Assembly: GCA_938045805.1 (NCBI GenBank)
Contig: CALIBL010000021.1
Location: forward strand, 1-64,000
Origin: an uncultured Rubripirellula sp.
Lineage (GTDB): Bacteria > Planctomycetota > Planctomycetia > Pirellulales > Pirellulaceae
Reading direction: 5' to 3'
Length of the DNA: 64,000 bases
In this document: positions 1-10,371 of the stretch, piece after piece
Layout of the letters: every line of letters begins with the position of its first letter
How positions within the stretch are numbered: the stretch's first letter is position 1
Translations under genes and position numbers: made by a program
Notes under the pieces: model-generated
What the model saw: the letters and a program-made list of their open reading frames with translations, nothing else
Told to the model about the DNA's origin: nothing
Databases searched by the model: none

Positions 1-3000
1 ATTCTCAATGAAACACAGCGATTGATCATTGACTCATCGGTGATCACTGAGTTCGGAAATAACAACATTCAGAGCTTTGAATTTACCATTCCCGAAGCTC
101 CTCCCGGGGTGACCGGCGGGCAATTGAGTTACACCTCGTCAGCAGCGGAATTCGGCGGAAATCCAGTGACCGCGGTAACCAATGCGTTGGAAGCGTTCGG
201 GTATACCAGCGATCAGTTTGAAATAAGCACTTTAGACTTTGGTACGGGAGGAGACATCGGTTATCAGATTCATTGGATCGGTGACGAGTTTGGTAACGTT
301 GATCTTCCAAACGTGTCATTGGATGTCATTGAGGTAAATCCAGCGACAGAAGTTCCCACCGAGACAATCGAGTATGCACCTTTCTTGGCCGATGGAGAAA
401 CTCCAAACCCTGACGCCGTTCGTTTCAATTTGAATACGTACAGTCGCACTTTCAATCCAACTGCCTCAAATCCTTCCGGTGAGAAGTTTTACGCTTCGCA
501 GAACCGTGGCACGTTTGACTCTGCAACAGGTTTTGATGAGGTCGGTGGCTTAGGTTTAGTTCCACTCGATGGTGGTGGCGTGCCCGACCTGACGGATGAC
601 GGTTCGTTTGATCAACCGTTTGATGCATTTAGTTTGCGTGTTTACCTGAAGTCAGAGGTGACTGATTTTGTGGTAAGCGTGAATCCCGGTGAAGATGCAG
701 AGGCAATGTTGCTCTACGGCCGTGATGAGGCTGTTCCTCAGGATTTCGTGCTGGTTGAGAGTATCGACACCAATGGGAATGGGGTCAATCAGGTTGTACT
801 CAACGCGACGGTCAATGCTCCAGGTGTTCTCGCTTTCAATCCAGACACTTTGTCCGTAAGCGAAGCCGCTGGGGTGGCTTCTCTGACGGTTACTCGGACA
901 GATGGATCGGTGGGTGATATATCGGTTAACTATTCGACTGTCGCTGGTACAGCAGATGCTGGTGCCGATTTTAGTATTGCTTCTGGGGCACTAAATTTTG
1001 CTGACGGTGAGACAAGTAAAACGTTAAATATCCCGATTATCAATGATGCGGCGATCGAAGCGAACGAGACGTTCACTGTCATTTTGAGCAACCCTGCTGG
1101 CGGCGCGACTTTGGGAACCGCATCAACCGCCACTGTGACCATCATCGATGATGAGGTCGCAGTTCCCGGAGAGTTCAACCTTAACGTGTCAACCGTGAGT
1201 GTGAATGAAGAGGCCGGCACTCTCTCATTAACCGTTGATCGAGCTGGTGGCAGCGATGGCTCTGTCTCGGTGACTTACACCACAGCAAATGGAACGGCAT
1301 CGAGTGGATCGGATTACACGGAGGAATCAGGGTCGCTGATCTATCAAGACGGTGACACATCAAAGACTATCGTGATTCCAATTTTGGAGGATTCTGATTT
1401 CGAAGGTGACGAAACCTTCACTGTCACTCTCTCGAATCCAACTGGTGGAGCAACCATTGGTACCGGACAAACGACGGTAACCATCATTGATAATGATGTC
1501 CTAACCCCCGGTGTTTTGGCTTTGAGTGTGGCGTCCGTGTCGGTAAGTGAAGAAGCCGGATTGGTTGCTCTTACCGTGCAGCGAACTGGGGGTGCTGACG
1601 GCGAAGTAACGGTTGATTACACAACGGTGCAGGGATCGGCGATCGCCGGAACGGATTACACCACCACTACTGGGACTCTAACATTCGCTGATGGCGATAC
1701 GAGTGAGACGGTCAACGTCCCAATTCTCAATGACTCGGAAATCGATCCCGGTGAATCGTTCACATTCGTTATCTCCAACCCGCAGGGTGGTGCGACACTT
1801 GGAACCACTGTCAGCACGACGGTAAGTATTGTTGATGACGAGCAACCCGGTACTCTCGCGTTCTCAAAAGCTGCTGATTCGGTGAATGAAGATGCAGGGA
1901 CAATAACGATTACTGTGGTTCGAACTGGCGGTTCGGATGGTATCGTCACCGTCAACTACGCGACGTCCAATGGAACAGCGGAAGATGGTCAAGATTACAC
2001 GGGTGATTCTGGCACGCTAACTTTTGCTGATGGCCAAGCGAGTGCGGAGATCGTTCTGCAGATTACTGATGATATCGACATCGAATCAAACGAAACGTTG
2101 ACAGTCACCTTAAGTTCGCCTACCGGTGGCGCTGAACTTGGGACACCGTCAGAGATCACGGTGACGATTGTTGAAGATGACGTCCCCGGTACATTAGCGT
2201 TTAGCACAGACGCCGTGAGCATTAGTGAAGACGGCGATTCGATAACCTTGGTAGTGACAAGGACAAATGGTAACGATGGTATCGTTACCATTGACTACAG
2301 CACTGAAGACGGAACAGCGATTGCTGGTCAGGATTACACCAGTCAATCCGGAACCCTAACATTCGGAAACGGGGTAACCACCCAGGAAATCACCATTGAT
2401 ATCCTTGATAACGCGGTGATCAATGATGATAAGGTTTTCACCGTTGAACTGACCAACGTAGGTGGTGGAGCAACTGCGGGCACTCCCGCTTCGGTGAGCG
2501 TGACCATCCTCGAAAATGACGTTGAATTATTGTTTGATCCGTCCTCGATTACGGTCAGCGAGAATGCAGGGACAGCCTCACTGAACGTGAAGAGAATCGG
2601 TGATGCCGATTCAGTGGTGCAGGTTGATTTTGCAACCTTAGACGATACCGCGTTGGCTGGTTTAGATTATACGTCAACCTCAGGGACTTTGACCTTTGAG
2701 GCCGGTGTACTATCTCAGAGCATTACCGTCCCGCTGATCAATGATAATCAGGAAGAGGCCGGTGAAGCATTTAAGGTTGCCCTGTCTAATCCGACTGGCG
2801 CAGCAGATCTCGGTTCGTCGCCGACTGCAACGGTGAATATCAGCAATGACGATAATGCTGGATCATTGTCAATCCAAAGCACAGCGACCACTAATGAGAA
2901 AAGTGGAACCGTAACGTTGATCGTCACCCGAGTAAACGGCAGCGATGGAGATATTTCCGTTGACTTTGCAACCGTCGATGGAACCGCTTTGGCTGGTCTC

Positions 3001-4521
3001 GATTACGTCGAAGCGAGCGGAACTTTGAGTTTTGCACATGGTGATGATGAATCTAAGCAGATTGAAATCACAATTCTGGATGATGTTTTAGGCAGTGAGC
3101 CAAGCGAAACTTTCACCGTTGTTTTGAGTAACGCTACTGGTGGCGCGGACGTGATCGCCGGTACCGCAACCGTGACGATTGAGAATGTTAATGAGGCACC
3201 GACCGCTACCCCTGTGGATGTTCCTGCTAGGAGCGAGGAGGATGCAGTCTTCACTGTGACGCAAGCCGATCTGATCGCCAACGCGATTGATCGCGAAAGT
3301 GACGTTCTGACAGTTGTTTCTGAGAGCTTTGTTAGAATTTCCGGCGACGACCAAGGCGTCACGGTCAACAACGATTCACTGACGGTCACCCCAGCGGCAT
3401 ATGGATATCTCCAAGATGAGCAATCAGCGGTGATCACCTATTCTTACGACATTACCGATGGCAAGAATACCATTAGCAACACGGTGACGATCACGATTAC
3501 CGGGTTCAATGACGCTCCTATCGCGATCGATGATTTGAACGTGATCGCGTTCAAGGGAGCGACCTCGAATATCCGCGTTTTGGATAACGACAACGCTGGT
3601 GATGGTGAGACACAAGTATTGACAATCACCGAAGCTAGTTCTCCCAACGGTGATGTGCAGATCAAAACAGACGGCACGATTGACTTTACTCCCGCAGACG
3701 GATTCTTGGGTAACACCACAATCTCCTACACCATCGCTGACTCACAGGATAAGACCGCAAGTGCCACTGTGTTCGTCGAAGTGAAAGACTTCCTTCCTTC
3801 GTCATTGTCAGGATACGTATTCATCGATGAGGTGGAGAATTCTGCAACTGACATTGCTGCAGGTGCTACACCAATCAGAAATGGTGAGAAAGATGCCGAT
3901 GAGCAGGGGCTATTGGGTGCTTATGTCACTCTTTATTCCTCAGCTTCTGACAATGTCACTGCAGAGGTTATTGAGGACACAACGCTCACTGATGCTGATG
4001 GTCAGTACTCTTTCGGTAATCTAGCACCCGGTGTGTACACTATCACCTATCAAGCGACCGACGCGGTTTTATTCACCGGACAACCATCGCTTGTTTTTGA
4101 AATACCCGCCAATGGTGGGGTCGATGCTACTGGATTGGATTTTGCCTTGCTCTCCTTGACTGGGCAGGTTGATATTCTCGCTTCGTCTTACTACCACCGT
4201 GACGGCGGTGTTGTCAGCTTGGATGCCAGTGGAGTGCAGGAATTTGTCACATCATTGGATGGTTTTGCCGAAGACGTCAAGTTCGTTGAGTTTGCTTTGA
4301 GTAATACTCGTGACACCGCGTTGTTAACGATCGTTGAAGACGATGGCGATGTGATGACCGCTAAACTCAACAGTAGGCAGTTCCGATTGTTTGGTGATGC
4401 AGCATTCTTCTTCACGGCCCAAGAAGATTTGTCATACTTGACAGCCGGTGAATTGGCTGGGTTAGCCGGAGATTACCCAAGCTATCGTGATGCAGTCGAT
4501 CAAGTGCTTGCTGACATGTAA
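1..4521 (+). CDS. Calx-beta repeat surface protein (5' end cut by window)
   Basis: The frame is open from base 1, so the gene very probably begins upstream; the TTG at 22 is only the first start-like codon. Counting from that TTG, an N-terminal region of about 265 residues is followed by seven Calx-beta modules (about 268-380, 382-492, 495-609, 610-721, 722-832, 834-945, 946-1060). Each has the SVSE(E/D)AG opening, a YxTxxGTAxxGxDY core and an acidic TIxDDE ending. Next come two cadherin-like modules (about 1060-1255), an SdrD-B-like carboxypeptidase-regulatory module (SGYVFID ... DADGQYSFGNLAPGVY, about 1258-1370) and a C-terminal tail of 130 residues. Calx-beta and SdrD-B modules are typically extracellular and bind calcium, so a secreted or cell-surface structural or adhesion role is inferred. 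No catalytic domain is visible. The signal peptide would lie outside the window. Confidence 0.85.
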   Translation: MLNETQRLIIDSSVITEFGNNNIQSFEFTIPEAPPGVTGGQLSYTSSAAEFGGNPVTAVTNALEAFGYTSDQFEISTLDFGTGGDIGYQIHWIGDEFGNVDLPNVSLDVIEVNPATEVPTETIEYAPFLADGETPNPDAVRFNLNTYSRTFNPTASNPSGEKFYASQNRGTFDSATGFDEVGGLGLVPLDGGGVPDLTDDGSFDQPFDAFSLRVYLKSEVTDFVVSVNPGEDAEAMLLYGRDEAVPQDFVLVESIDTNGNGVNQVVLNATVNAPGVLAFNPDTLSVSEAAGVASLTVTRTDGSVGDISVNYSTVAGTADAGADFSIASGALNFADGETSKTLNIPIINDAAIEANETFTVILSNPAGGATLGTASTATVTIIDDEVAVPGEFNLNVSTVSVNEEAGTLSLTVDRAGGSDGSVSVTYTTANGTASSGSDYTEESGSLIYQDGDTSKTIVIPILEDSDFEGDETFTVTLSNPTGGATIGTGQTTVTIIDNDVLTPGVLALSVASVSVSEEAGLVALTVQRTGGADGEVTVDYTTVQGSAIAGTDYTTTTGTLTFADGDTSETVNVPILNDSEIDPGESFTFVISNPQGGATLGTTVSTTVSIVDDEQPGTLAFSKAADSVNEDAGTITITVVRTGGSDGIVTVNYATSNGTAEDGQDYTGDSGTLTFADGQASAEIVLQITDDIDIESNETLTVTLSSPTGGAELGTPSEITVTIVEDDVPGTLAFSTDAVSISEDGDSITLVVTRTNGNDGIVTIDYSTEDGTAIAGQDYTSQSGTLTFGNGVTTQEITIDILDNAVINDDKVFTVELTNVGGGATAGTPASVSVTILENDVELLFDPSSITVSENAGTASLNVKRIGDADSVVQVDFATLDDTALAGLDYTSTSGTLTFEAGVLSQSITVPLINDNQEEAGEAFKVALSNPTGAADLGSSPTATVNISNDDNAGSLSIQSTATTNEKSGTVTLIVTRVNGSDGDISVDFATVDGTALAGLDYVEASGTLSFAHGDDESKQIEITILDDVLGSEPSETFTVVLSNATGGADVIAGTATVTIENVNEAPTATPVDVPARSEEDAVFTVTQADLIANAIDRESDVLTVVSESFVRISGDDQGVTVNNDSLTVTPAAYGYLQDEQSAVITYSYDITDGKNTISNTVTITITGFNDAPIAIDDLNVIAFKGATSNIRVLDNDNAGDGETQVLTITEASSPNGDVQIKTDGTIDFTPADGFLGNTTISYTIADSQDKTASATVFVEVKDFLPSSLSGYVFIDEVENSATDIAAGATPIRNGEKDADEQGLLGAYVTLYSSASDNVTAEVIEDTTLTDADGQYSFGNLAPGVYTITYQATDAVLFTGQPSLVFEIPANGGVDATGLDFALLSLTGQVDILASSYYHRDGGVVSLDASGVQEFVTSLDGFAEDVKFVEFALSNTRDTALLTIVEDDGDVMTAKLNSRQFRLFGDAAFFFTAQEDLSYLTAGELAGLAGDYPSYRDAVDQVLADM

Positions 4522-4541
4522 ATAACGCCAAACGACGAGGT

Positions 4542-4561
4542 CTCGCAGGGTGTCTTGCGAG
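4542..4561 (+). terminator. Hairpin after Calx-beta gene, possible weak terminator
   Basis: CTCGCA (4542-4547) and TGCGAG (4556-4561) form a perfect 6-bp stem with an 8-base loop, 20 bases after the stop codon. There is no following T tract, so it could be an RNA 3'-end structure rather than an intrinsic terminator. Confidence 0.25.
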
Positions 4562-4653
4562 GGCCAATCCGATGGATTTGCGTCGTCGCAGTTTTTAAGT
4601 CACACTGCAGTTCAAGGTACCGTGTTTCTCGGAATCGCTGCAGATCGAAAGTC

Positions 4654-5034
4654 ATGCATCAAATCTTCCTTCGTAAGCCTTGGTCATTATTGATTGATCG
4701 CGCGGAACACGCTGTTGTTGTGGATGTGCCAGACAATCAAGAACGTTCAGTGCTATGCCGCACGATGGTATACAGTCGAAGATTCAATGCCACTTCCGCT
4801 GTCATGAGTGCTTCCGCCAGTTTGGTCGTTTCCGATTGGCATGGTGAGTTGATTAGTATTGAAGTAAACGGGGTACCGCTGCAATTCACATCCAAAGGGC
4901 AGAGGGGGACCACTGTGGATCTTGATGGTGTTTTGTCGATGCATAATCATCTTAGGATCACTCTTGAGGGCTCGGAGGAAGATTCTCCGCGTTTGACCGG
5001 TAGTGTTTCCTTGCAGATGCGTGATCCGTCGTAA
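4654..5034 (+). CDS. Hypothetical protein, 126 aa
   Basis: I do not recognise a family. The open frame extends back to a TTG at 4555, but the stretch before ATG 4654 is Arg/Cys-rich and unlike coding sequence, so ATG 4654 (MHQIFLRKPW) is preferred. The protein has no signal peptide or membrane segment. Its C-terminal half alternates hydrophobic and polar residues (LISIEVNGVPLQF ... LRITLEG), suggesting a beta-rich fold. It ends 42 bases before an SDR gene on the same strand and may be co-transcribed with it. The reading frame is probably real because it is long for the gap, but the function is unknown. Confidence 0.5.
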   Translation: MHQIFLRKPWSLLIDRAEHAVVVDVPDNQERSVLCRTMVYSRRFNATSAVMSASASLVVSDWHGELISIEVNGVPLQFTSKGQRGTTVDLDGVLSMHNHLRITLEGSEEDSPRLTGSVSLQMRDPS

Positions 5035-5076
5035 AGAAATACATCGCTTCGTCCACGATCAAATCAGAGAATACTA

Positions 5077-5913
5077 ATGACGGATCCGCGTGAATCACGA
5101 AGATTAGTTGCCGTGGTTACCGGAGCATCGGCAGGGCTCGGTCTGGCAATTGTGTCTCGCTTTGCACAGGCAGGGTATAGCGTTGTGATGGTCGGTCGGG
5201 AGCAGTCAAGATTGGAAACGGCACGAGAATCCCTCGGTCAACAAGTTCAATCTACCGTTATGATCAATGTTTGCGACGTAACCAATGAGAGTGAAGTCGC
5301 TGCTTTATTTGAAGACGTGGAGGCTCGATGCGGTCGCTTAGACGTGCTTGTCAATTGTGTGGGTGAAAGTGACCGAGGTCTTTTGCAGCACTTGACGTCA
5401 CAACGGATGTTATCGTTGCTTGAAGTGAACTTGTTCTCCACTCTCTACTGCACTCAGGCCGCTTTACCTTTGCTTGAGCAGAGTGGCGGTGTGGTGTTGA
5501 ATATTGGGTCGCTTGCATCGAAAGTAGGAGCAAGGTTTATTGGAGGTTATGCAGTCGCAAAGCATGCTTTGGCTGGCTTGACGCAGCAATTTCGCCTCGA
5601 GTTACTGGAGCGTGGCGTGCACGTGTGTTTACTCTCTCCTGGGCCAATCAAGCGAGAAGATTCTGGGACTCGATACAGTTCTCGTTTGACTTCTGAACTT
5701 CCTGAGCAGGCGAAGCGCCCTGGGGGAGGGACTAGGGTTAAAGGTTTAAGTCCAGATCATGTCGCATCAGTTGCTCTTACCATGGTTCAAAAACGCCAGC
5801 CGGACCGAGTGCTGCCGAGCTACATGCGAATACTGATTTCTATTGGTCATCTTTGTCCTTCGCTTGGTGATTGGCTTCTTTTGAAATTCACCAGCGGTGG
5901 TTCCGCAAAATAG
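5077..5913 (+). CDS. SDR family NAD(P)-dependent oxidoreductase
   Basis: This is a 278-residue classical short-chain dehydrogenase. The nucleotide-binding motif TGASAGLG is at about residues 15-22, NCVG replaces the usual NNAG, a serine sits in NIGSLASKVG near residue 145, and the catalytic Y-x3-K is in YAVAK near 156-160. Substrate specificity cannot be read from sequence. The fold is cytoplasmic and Rossmann-type. The extension after the active site (about 40 residues, hydrophobic near MRILISIGHL) might associate with the membrane, as in some lipid- or sugar-modifying SDRs. It follows the small unknown gene and precedes xylA by 220 bases, so a shared function with xylA is not implied. Confidence 0.85.
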   Translation: MTDPRESRRLVAVVTGASAGLGLAIVSRFAQAGYSVVMVGREQSRLETARESLGQQVQSTVMINVCDVTNESEVAALFEDVEARCGRLDVLVNCVGESDRGLLQHLTSQRMLSLLEVNLFSTLYCTQAALPLLEQSGGVVLNIGSLASKVGARFIGGYAVAKHALAGLTQQFRLELLERGVHVCLLSPGPIKREDSGTRYSSRLTSELPEQAKRPGGGTRVKGLSPDHVASVALTMVQKRQPDRVLPSYMRILISIGHLCPSLGDWLLLKFTSGGSAK

Positions 5914-6133
5914 ATTAGTGGCTCAGAACAGGGCTCCCGCGTAGGATGTGTAACTTGACGCATCGTATTTACGGCTTTCTGCGATGATTTGCTGATCTGC
6001 GTTTCAAGGTTCTTAATAGCAGAATCCTGCCCGGTGGATCCATGATTTGAAGAGACCGGGTTGCCGATTGCGACTTGGGTTACGATACTACGCGGTCTCA
6101 CTTTTCTTTACTCAAACCAGAATGATGCCCGAT

Positions 6134-7453
6134 ATGAGTGCCTTCCCTGATGTGCCGGTGATTCAATATGAGGGACCAGCCAGTGATAACCCTCTGGCGT
6201 TCCGATGGTACAACCCCGACGAAGTTGTTGAGGGTAAGTCGATGAAGGATCATCTTCGGTTTTCAATTGTGTACTGGCATACATTCCGCGGAACAGGTGC
6301 CGACCCATTTGGATCTGGAACTGCTGATCGTCCGTGGGACGATGGAAGTGAGTCAGTGGAGAATGCTCAGAATCGAGCAAGGGTTGCATTCGAGTTGTTT
6401 GAGAAACTGCAGGCTCCTTACTATGCGTTTCATGATCGCGATGTGGCGCCCGAAGGTGCAACGCTTGCGGAATCACACCAGAATTTTGATGCCGTAGCCG
6501 ATGTTCTTGAGCAAGAGCAGGAGCGAACAGGTGTGAAGCTGTTGTGGGGAACTGCAAATATGTTTAGTAACCCACGTTTCATGCACGGTGCGGCAACAAG
6601 TTGTAATGCGGACGTTTTCGCCTATGCAGCATCTCAAGTAAAAAAAGCGATGGAAATCACCCTTAGATTGGGTGGAGAGAATTATGTTTTCTGGGGTGGA
6701 CGTGAGGGTTACCAAAACCTTTACAACACAAATATGAAACGTGAGTTAGATCACTTGGCTGCTTTCTTCCATATGGCAGTTGACTACGCCAAGGAGATTG
6801 GATTCACGGGTCAGTTTTTGATTGAGCCAAAGCCGAAAGAGCCCACAAAGCACCAGTACGATAGTGATGCTGCCGCATGTTTAAATTTCTTGCGTGCTTA
6901 TGATTTGATGGATCATTTCAAGCTCAACTTGGAAACAAATCATGCAACATTAGCCGGCCATACCATGATGCACGAGATTGACTACGCGGGCGGTCAAGGA
7001 GCATTGGGTAGCATTGATGCCAACACTGGAGACATGTTGCTGGGTTGGGATACGGACCAGTTCGCGACCGATTACTATTTAACCACGCAAACAATGTATT
7101 ACATTCTCAAGCATGGTGGTTTAGGAAGTGGCGGTGTCAACTTTGATGCTAAAGTTCGCCGAGAGTCATTCGAGCCTATCGATTTATTCCATGCACATAT
7201 CGGTAGCATGGATGCCTTTGCGAAGGGACTGAAGGTTGCAGCTGCTATCCGCGCAGATCAGGGAATCGATGGTGTAATCAAACAACGATATCAGAGCTGG
7301 GACTCCGGTATTGGTGCAAAGATTGAATCAGGTTCAGTTGGCTTTGCCGAGCTGGAGGCATACATGCTAGAAAAAGGTGAAGTGGAGGCTAATTCAAGCG
7401 GACGGCAAGAGCTCCTAGAAAACCTAGTTAACAAATACCTCGATCGTGTTTAA
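6134..7453 (+). CDS. xylA: Xylose isomerase
   Basis: XylA interconverts D-xylose and D-xylulose in the cytoplasm (and D-glucose and D-fructose in vitro) using two divalent metals. The sequence is close to family consensus along its whole length: [13 protein letters not shown] near the N-terminus, the catalytic-His segment YAFHDRD, metal-ligand segments [16 protein letters not shown] and NHATLAGH, and [10 protein letters not shown]. Starting at ATG 6134 (MSAFPDVPV) gives 439 residues, matching the usual length of about 440. ATGs at 6122 and 6125 are also possible. The frame is open back to 6047, but that part is Arg-rich and unlike the family. No xylulokinase gene or xylose regulator lies nearby, so the next step of the pathway must be encoded elsewhere. 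Confidence 0.95.
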   Translation: MSAFPDVPVIQYEGPASDNPLAFRWYNPDEVVEGKSMKDHLRFSIVYWHTFRGTGADPFGSGTADRPWDDGSESVENAQNRARVAFELFEKLQAPYYAFHDRDVAPEGATLAESHQNFDAVADVLEQEQERTGVKLLWGTANMFSNPRFMHGAATSCNADVFAYAASQVKKAMEITLRLGGENYVFWGGREGYQNLYNTNMKRELDHLAAFFHMAVDYAKEIGFTGQFLIEPKPKEPTKHQYDSDAAACLNFLRAYDLMDHFKLNLETNHATLAGHTMMHEIDYAGGQGALGSIDANTGDMLLGWDTDQFATDYYLTTQTMYYILKHGGLGSGGVNFDAKVRRESFEPIDLFHAHIGSMDAFAKGLKVAAAIRADQGIDGVIKQRYQSWDSGIGAKIESGSVGFAELEAYMLEKGEVEANSSGRQELLENLVNKYLDRV

Positions 7454-7480
7454 GCACGGCCAACGATGTTGATACCAACA

Positions 7481-7513
7481 GCCCGGAGTCTCTTGGAAGG
7501 CTTCGGGTTTTTT
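7481..7513 (+). terminator. Intrinsic terminator after xylA
   Basis: CCCGGAG and CTTCGGG form a GC-rich 7-bp stem (one G-U pair) and are followed directly by six T residues. The structure begins about 28 bases after the xylA stop codon and is oriented to end + strand transcription before the opposing operon. Confidence 0.8.
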
Positions 7514-7588
7514 GTTGATTTTACATTGTTTACCGTAGAATTTATGCTGGCTTGCAATCGTCTTATTAAGCTCGCGAGAAGATATCGC

Positions 7589-10306
7589 CTATTGATCGAT
7601 GTTGACTTCTCGGTTTGCGTCAAAGCCCGTTTTTTCATAGATCGGTAGGTGACGGTAGTACACTTCAAGATTCAGTAGATTCATTGTCGTCACATAAATT
7701 CGGCCCGCATGGGCTGCCCAGCGATCAGGTACGGGTGTCAGTGGGTCCCAGCTCCCCTTGAAAGCTCCGTCTTTGATTTGGCTATTAATTAAAAGTGGGG
7801 TTAGCTGCTCATTCCAGAGTTTCCAGTGATCACCGCCCATGTGGAACATCACTTGAGTCGCATAGTACCAGTAATAAGTATCTCGCTTTGGCGATGCGTT
7901 ATCTCCTTGCGTCGGGGGAAACTGTAACAGGTAATCAGCAATGGACCGGAGTTCCGGTGTGGATCGAGTCCAGCCCGTATACATTCTCATGAGTCCTGCC
8001 ACTGCTGTCATTGTTGGCGTTTCGATTCGTCCATGACGTTGGGTGGGAGTGTCCGGTGCGAATGGATTGTAGCGATACCGATCGCCAGACTCATCGCTTT
8101 GTGCCAAAGAAAGCCAGAATGAAATGCCTTGGTAGGTACGGGTGCGCGTTTCCAGTCCAGCTAATTCGCCACTTTTTAAAGCCATCATCATCCAACCGGT
8201 CACACTCGTATCGGAACTGACCTGAGCGTTGTACCTCCATCCGCCGCGTTGGCGATGTTGAGTGCGGGCAATAAAGTCTAGTCCTCGCTGGGCTGCATCT
8301 TTTAGGCTTACATCTCCGGTCATCCCGTAGGCTTCACAAAGAGCCAGTGCGGCAATCCCGTGGCTGTAGAAAGCAACATTTTGATTGCTGATTGTATTCT
8401 CAGAGCGAAACAGGTTCCCGTCTTCTTGTTGGTTGGCTATCAAAAATCGAATTCCACGTTGGATGGTTCTAGCGTATTGATTGTTCTGATGGGTGTATCC
8501 CGCACCTTGGTACGCGAGAAGAGCTAAGCCAGTCGCAGCAGTATCACTTTGCAGTATCACTTCCAGCCCATGATTTTGTAGTGACCAACTACCGTCCTCA
8601 TTCTGCACGGTTGATAGGTACTGTAAACCGAGCTCAATGGAGTCTTCGGTATCTTGCGTTGGGGCTGGATTTACGCTGGGAATGGTAAGCGGCTTACTTT
8701 CGGTAATTCTCATTACTCTCTGAGTAAATGATGGAGCCGGAATCATTGCAGGGGCGGCGATGTTTGTTCGTGGTGCAGTCAGTTTTGAGTAGGAGCGTTC
8801 AGTGCGTAAGTTTTCTAGAGTCGGTAAGCGATCTGCCATGACGATTTGGGGAACAACATTAGCTTGGGTTGAGCGCTGAGACGGAATGATTTCTCTTGCA
8901 CTTCCAATCGAATTGTCGGCGTCTGATGAAGGGCTTTTAGCGGTAAATAGCGGTGGTTGTGATGGACGACGACCAGCGAGATCTCCCACCGTGTCTGGGA
9001 GATTTGTTCGTGCTACTAGGTCAATTTTACGTTGATCTAGTTTGTTTGATGGACGGTCTTCTTGTGACGGGTACGAGTTTGTCACGCCCGAAAACTGCGT
9101 GCTAATGGAGATTTTCGTTCGAGTACTGCGAGGGGATGAGATTGAAATAGGCAGTGATTCATTGCTTTCTAAGTCGATGCTTGCTTCTGAGTTTTCAGCG
9201 TCTTGGTCTGGCAAAACCAAGTTGGAGATGGCCGGTGATATGGAAAAATTGCCGATCGACTGACCCTGACTCCGAATCTGGAATGCTCGATCTGTTGGTA
9301 CTAAATTTGACGTTGGCAGCTTGTCATTGAGGACCGACTCAATGGTTACAGAGAGAGGTGACGTAACCTGTGAGGTTGGCATTGCAAGAGCACTCGTCTT
9401 GCTAGTATCCGTTCGGCCGGTGTTAAGATTAGCGATGGATGGCTGGTTTTGGTTCGATCTCAACTCGACAAACGTGTTGATTTTTTCCGAACGTTCTTGT
9501 TTCGGTGCGTCAAAATCAGGTTGTGTGATTCTCGACGTAATCGGGGCGACGCGACGAACTGATTCAGGAATCTTTCGATCCATACTACCCACAAGGCTTT
9601 CGCTTGCGGGTGACACTTTGGGCGTCATTGGTTCGTCGTTTGTGGGACGGTAGACAGGGGTTGAATTCAGATTGCGGCGAGGTTCTCTCATTTCATCCAA
9701 TGGCATCGGCTGTCTACCACTCAACGTTTGCAGAGATGGCGCAAGTGAAGTTCGGGTAGCCTCTCGGATGACTTTATTTATTGGCTTGGAAAGTCGGTTC
9801 GGTTCAGCGGATGAATTAAGTTGTTTTGTGTTTTCGGATTCAATCGGTTTTTCATTGACGACTGCATCTAGGGGAGAAGACCAGTCAGAACTACCTCGGC
9901 TTGGCGTGAGAATGGTCTCTGAGATGGTTCGCTGGCGGAAAGGTGATCTGGCCTTGGATGCCTCGAGGGTACGTGGGTAATACTGATGAAAGATTACAAC
10001 ATTGATCGCTAGTACCAAAAGTAAAAGATGCAGAAGTAAGCTGAATAACAATCCGATTTGAATCGATCGCTGGGTTCTCTTGTTGATGACTGAGTGGGAA
10101 AAGAACGCTAACAAAAATGCAGACACAGGAACCGAGATTACGTAGGTCCAAGTGTTATAAAGCCAGCGTTCATCATCGAAACTCAGCCTTTTGATCGAGA
10201 TCCAAATGACTAGGCAAGCCAAAATCCCGACACATAAGTCGAGCGGCCAAAATCTCTCGGACGAGCTTTGCGTGCGACGGTTAAGGGTTTTCTTGAGAGG
10301 CTTCAC
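7589..10306 (-). CDS. Membrane-anchored protein with long linker and squalene-cyclase-fold C-terminus (TonB-like layout)
   Basis: This 905-residue protein is last in a TPR-ExbB-ExbD operon. Three hydrophobic segments lie at about residues 24-39, 53-72 and 84-106. The third contains S89-x3-H93, the spacing of the Ser/His pair in the TonB transmembrane helix that contacts ExbB/ExbD. A Ser/Thr/Pro/Arg-rich, probably disordered linker of about 440 residues follows. Residues about 555-905 are a prenyltransferase/squalene-cyclase-type alpha/alpha toroid with QW-like motifs (QNEDGSW, QQEDGN). The cyclase acid motif DxDD is absent; QSDTAAT stands where DxDDTA would be expected, so terpene cyclisation is unlikely. 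I infer that the protein spans the periplasm and is driven by the adjacent ExbB/ExbD. What the toroid binds is unknown. Confidence 0.8.
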   Translation of the reverse strand: MKPLKKTLNRRTQSSSERFWPLDLCVGILACLVIWISIKRLSFDDERWLYNTWTYVISVPVSAFLLAFFSHSVINKRTQRSIQIGLLFSLLLHLLLLVLAINVVIFHQYYPRTLEASKARSPFRQRTISETILTPSRGSSDWSSPLDAVVNEKPIESENTKQLNSSAEPNRLSKPINKVIREATRTSLAPSLQTLSGRQPMPLDEMREPRRNLNSTPVYRPTNDEPMTPKVSPASESLVGSMDRKIPESVRRVAPITSRITQPDFDAPKQERSEKINTFVELRSNQNQPSIANLNTGRTDTSKTSALAMPTSQVTSPLSVTIESVLNDKLPTSNLVPTDRAFQIRSQGQSIGNFSISPAISNLVLPDQDAENSEASIDLESNESLPISISSPRSTRTKISISTQFSGVTNSYPSQEDRPSNKLDQRKIDLVARTNLPDTVGDLAGRRPSQPPLFTAKSPSSDADNSIGSAREIIPSQRSTQANVVPQIVMADRLPTLENLRTERSYSKLTAPRTNIAAPAMIPAPSFTQRVMRITESKPLTIPSVNPAPTQDTEDSIELGLQYLSTVQNEDGSWSLQNHGLEVILQSDTAATGLALLAYQGAGYTHQNNQYARTIQRGIRFLIANQQEDGNLFRSENTISNQNVAFYSHGIAALALCEAYGMTGDVSLKDAAQRGLDFIARTQHRQRGGWRYNAQVSSDTSVTGWMMMALKSGELAGLETRTRTYQGISFWLSLAQSDESGDRYRYNPFAPDTPTQRHGRIETPTMTAVAGLMRMYTGWTRSTPELRSIADYLLQFPPTQGDNASPKRDTYYWYYATQVMFHMGGDHWKLWNEQLTPLLINSQIKDGAFKGSWDPLTPVPDRWAAHAGRIYVTTMNLLNLEVYYRHLPIYEKTGFDANREVNIDQ

Positions 10307-10371
10307 AACTTACATGTGCCAAATGGATCACAGGCTTAATTCGAGGTTAGGTTGTTGAAGACGCCGATCAA

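Noticed and set aside
3003..3437. Open frame of 144 codons on the - strand
   Set aside because: Antisense of Calx-beta and cadherin-like modules; similar shadow frames recur at each repeat.
7481..7513. Terminator also serving the - strand operon
   Set aside because: On the - strand the hairpin is not followed by a T tract, so only + strand use is supported.
8000..10306. Reading the 905-residue protein as a functional squalene-hopene cyclase
   Set aside because: QW-like motifs are present but the catalytic DxDD is missing, and the N-terminal layout is that of a membrane-anchored periplasmic protein.
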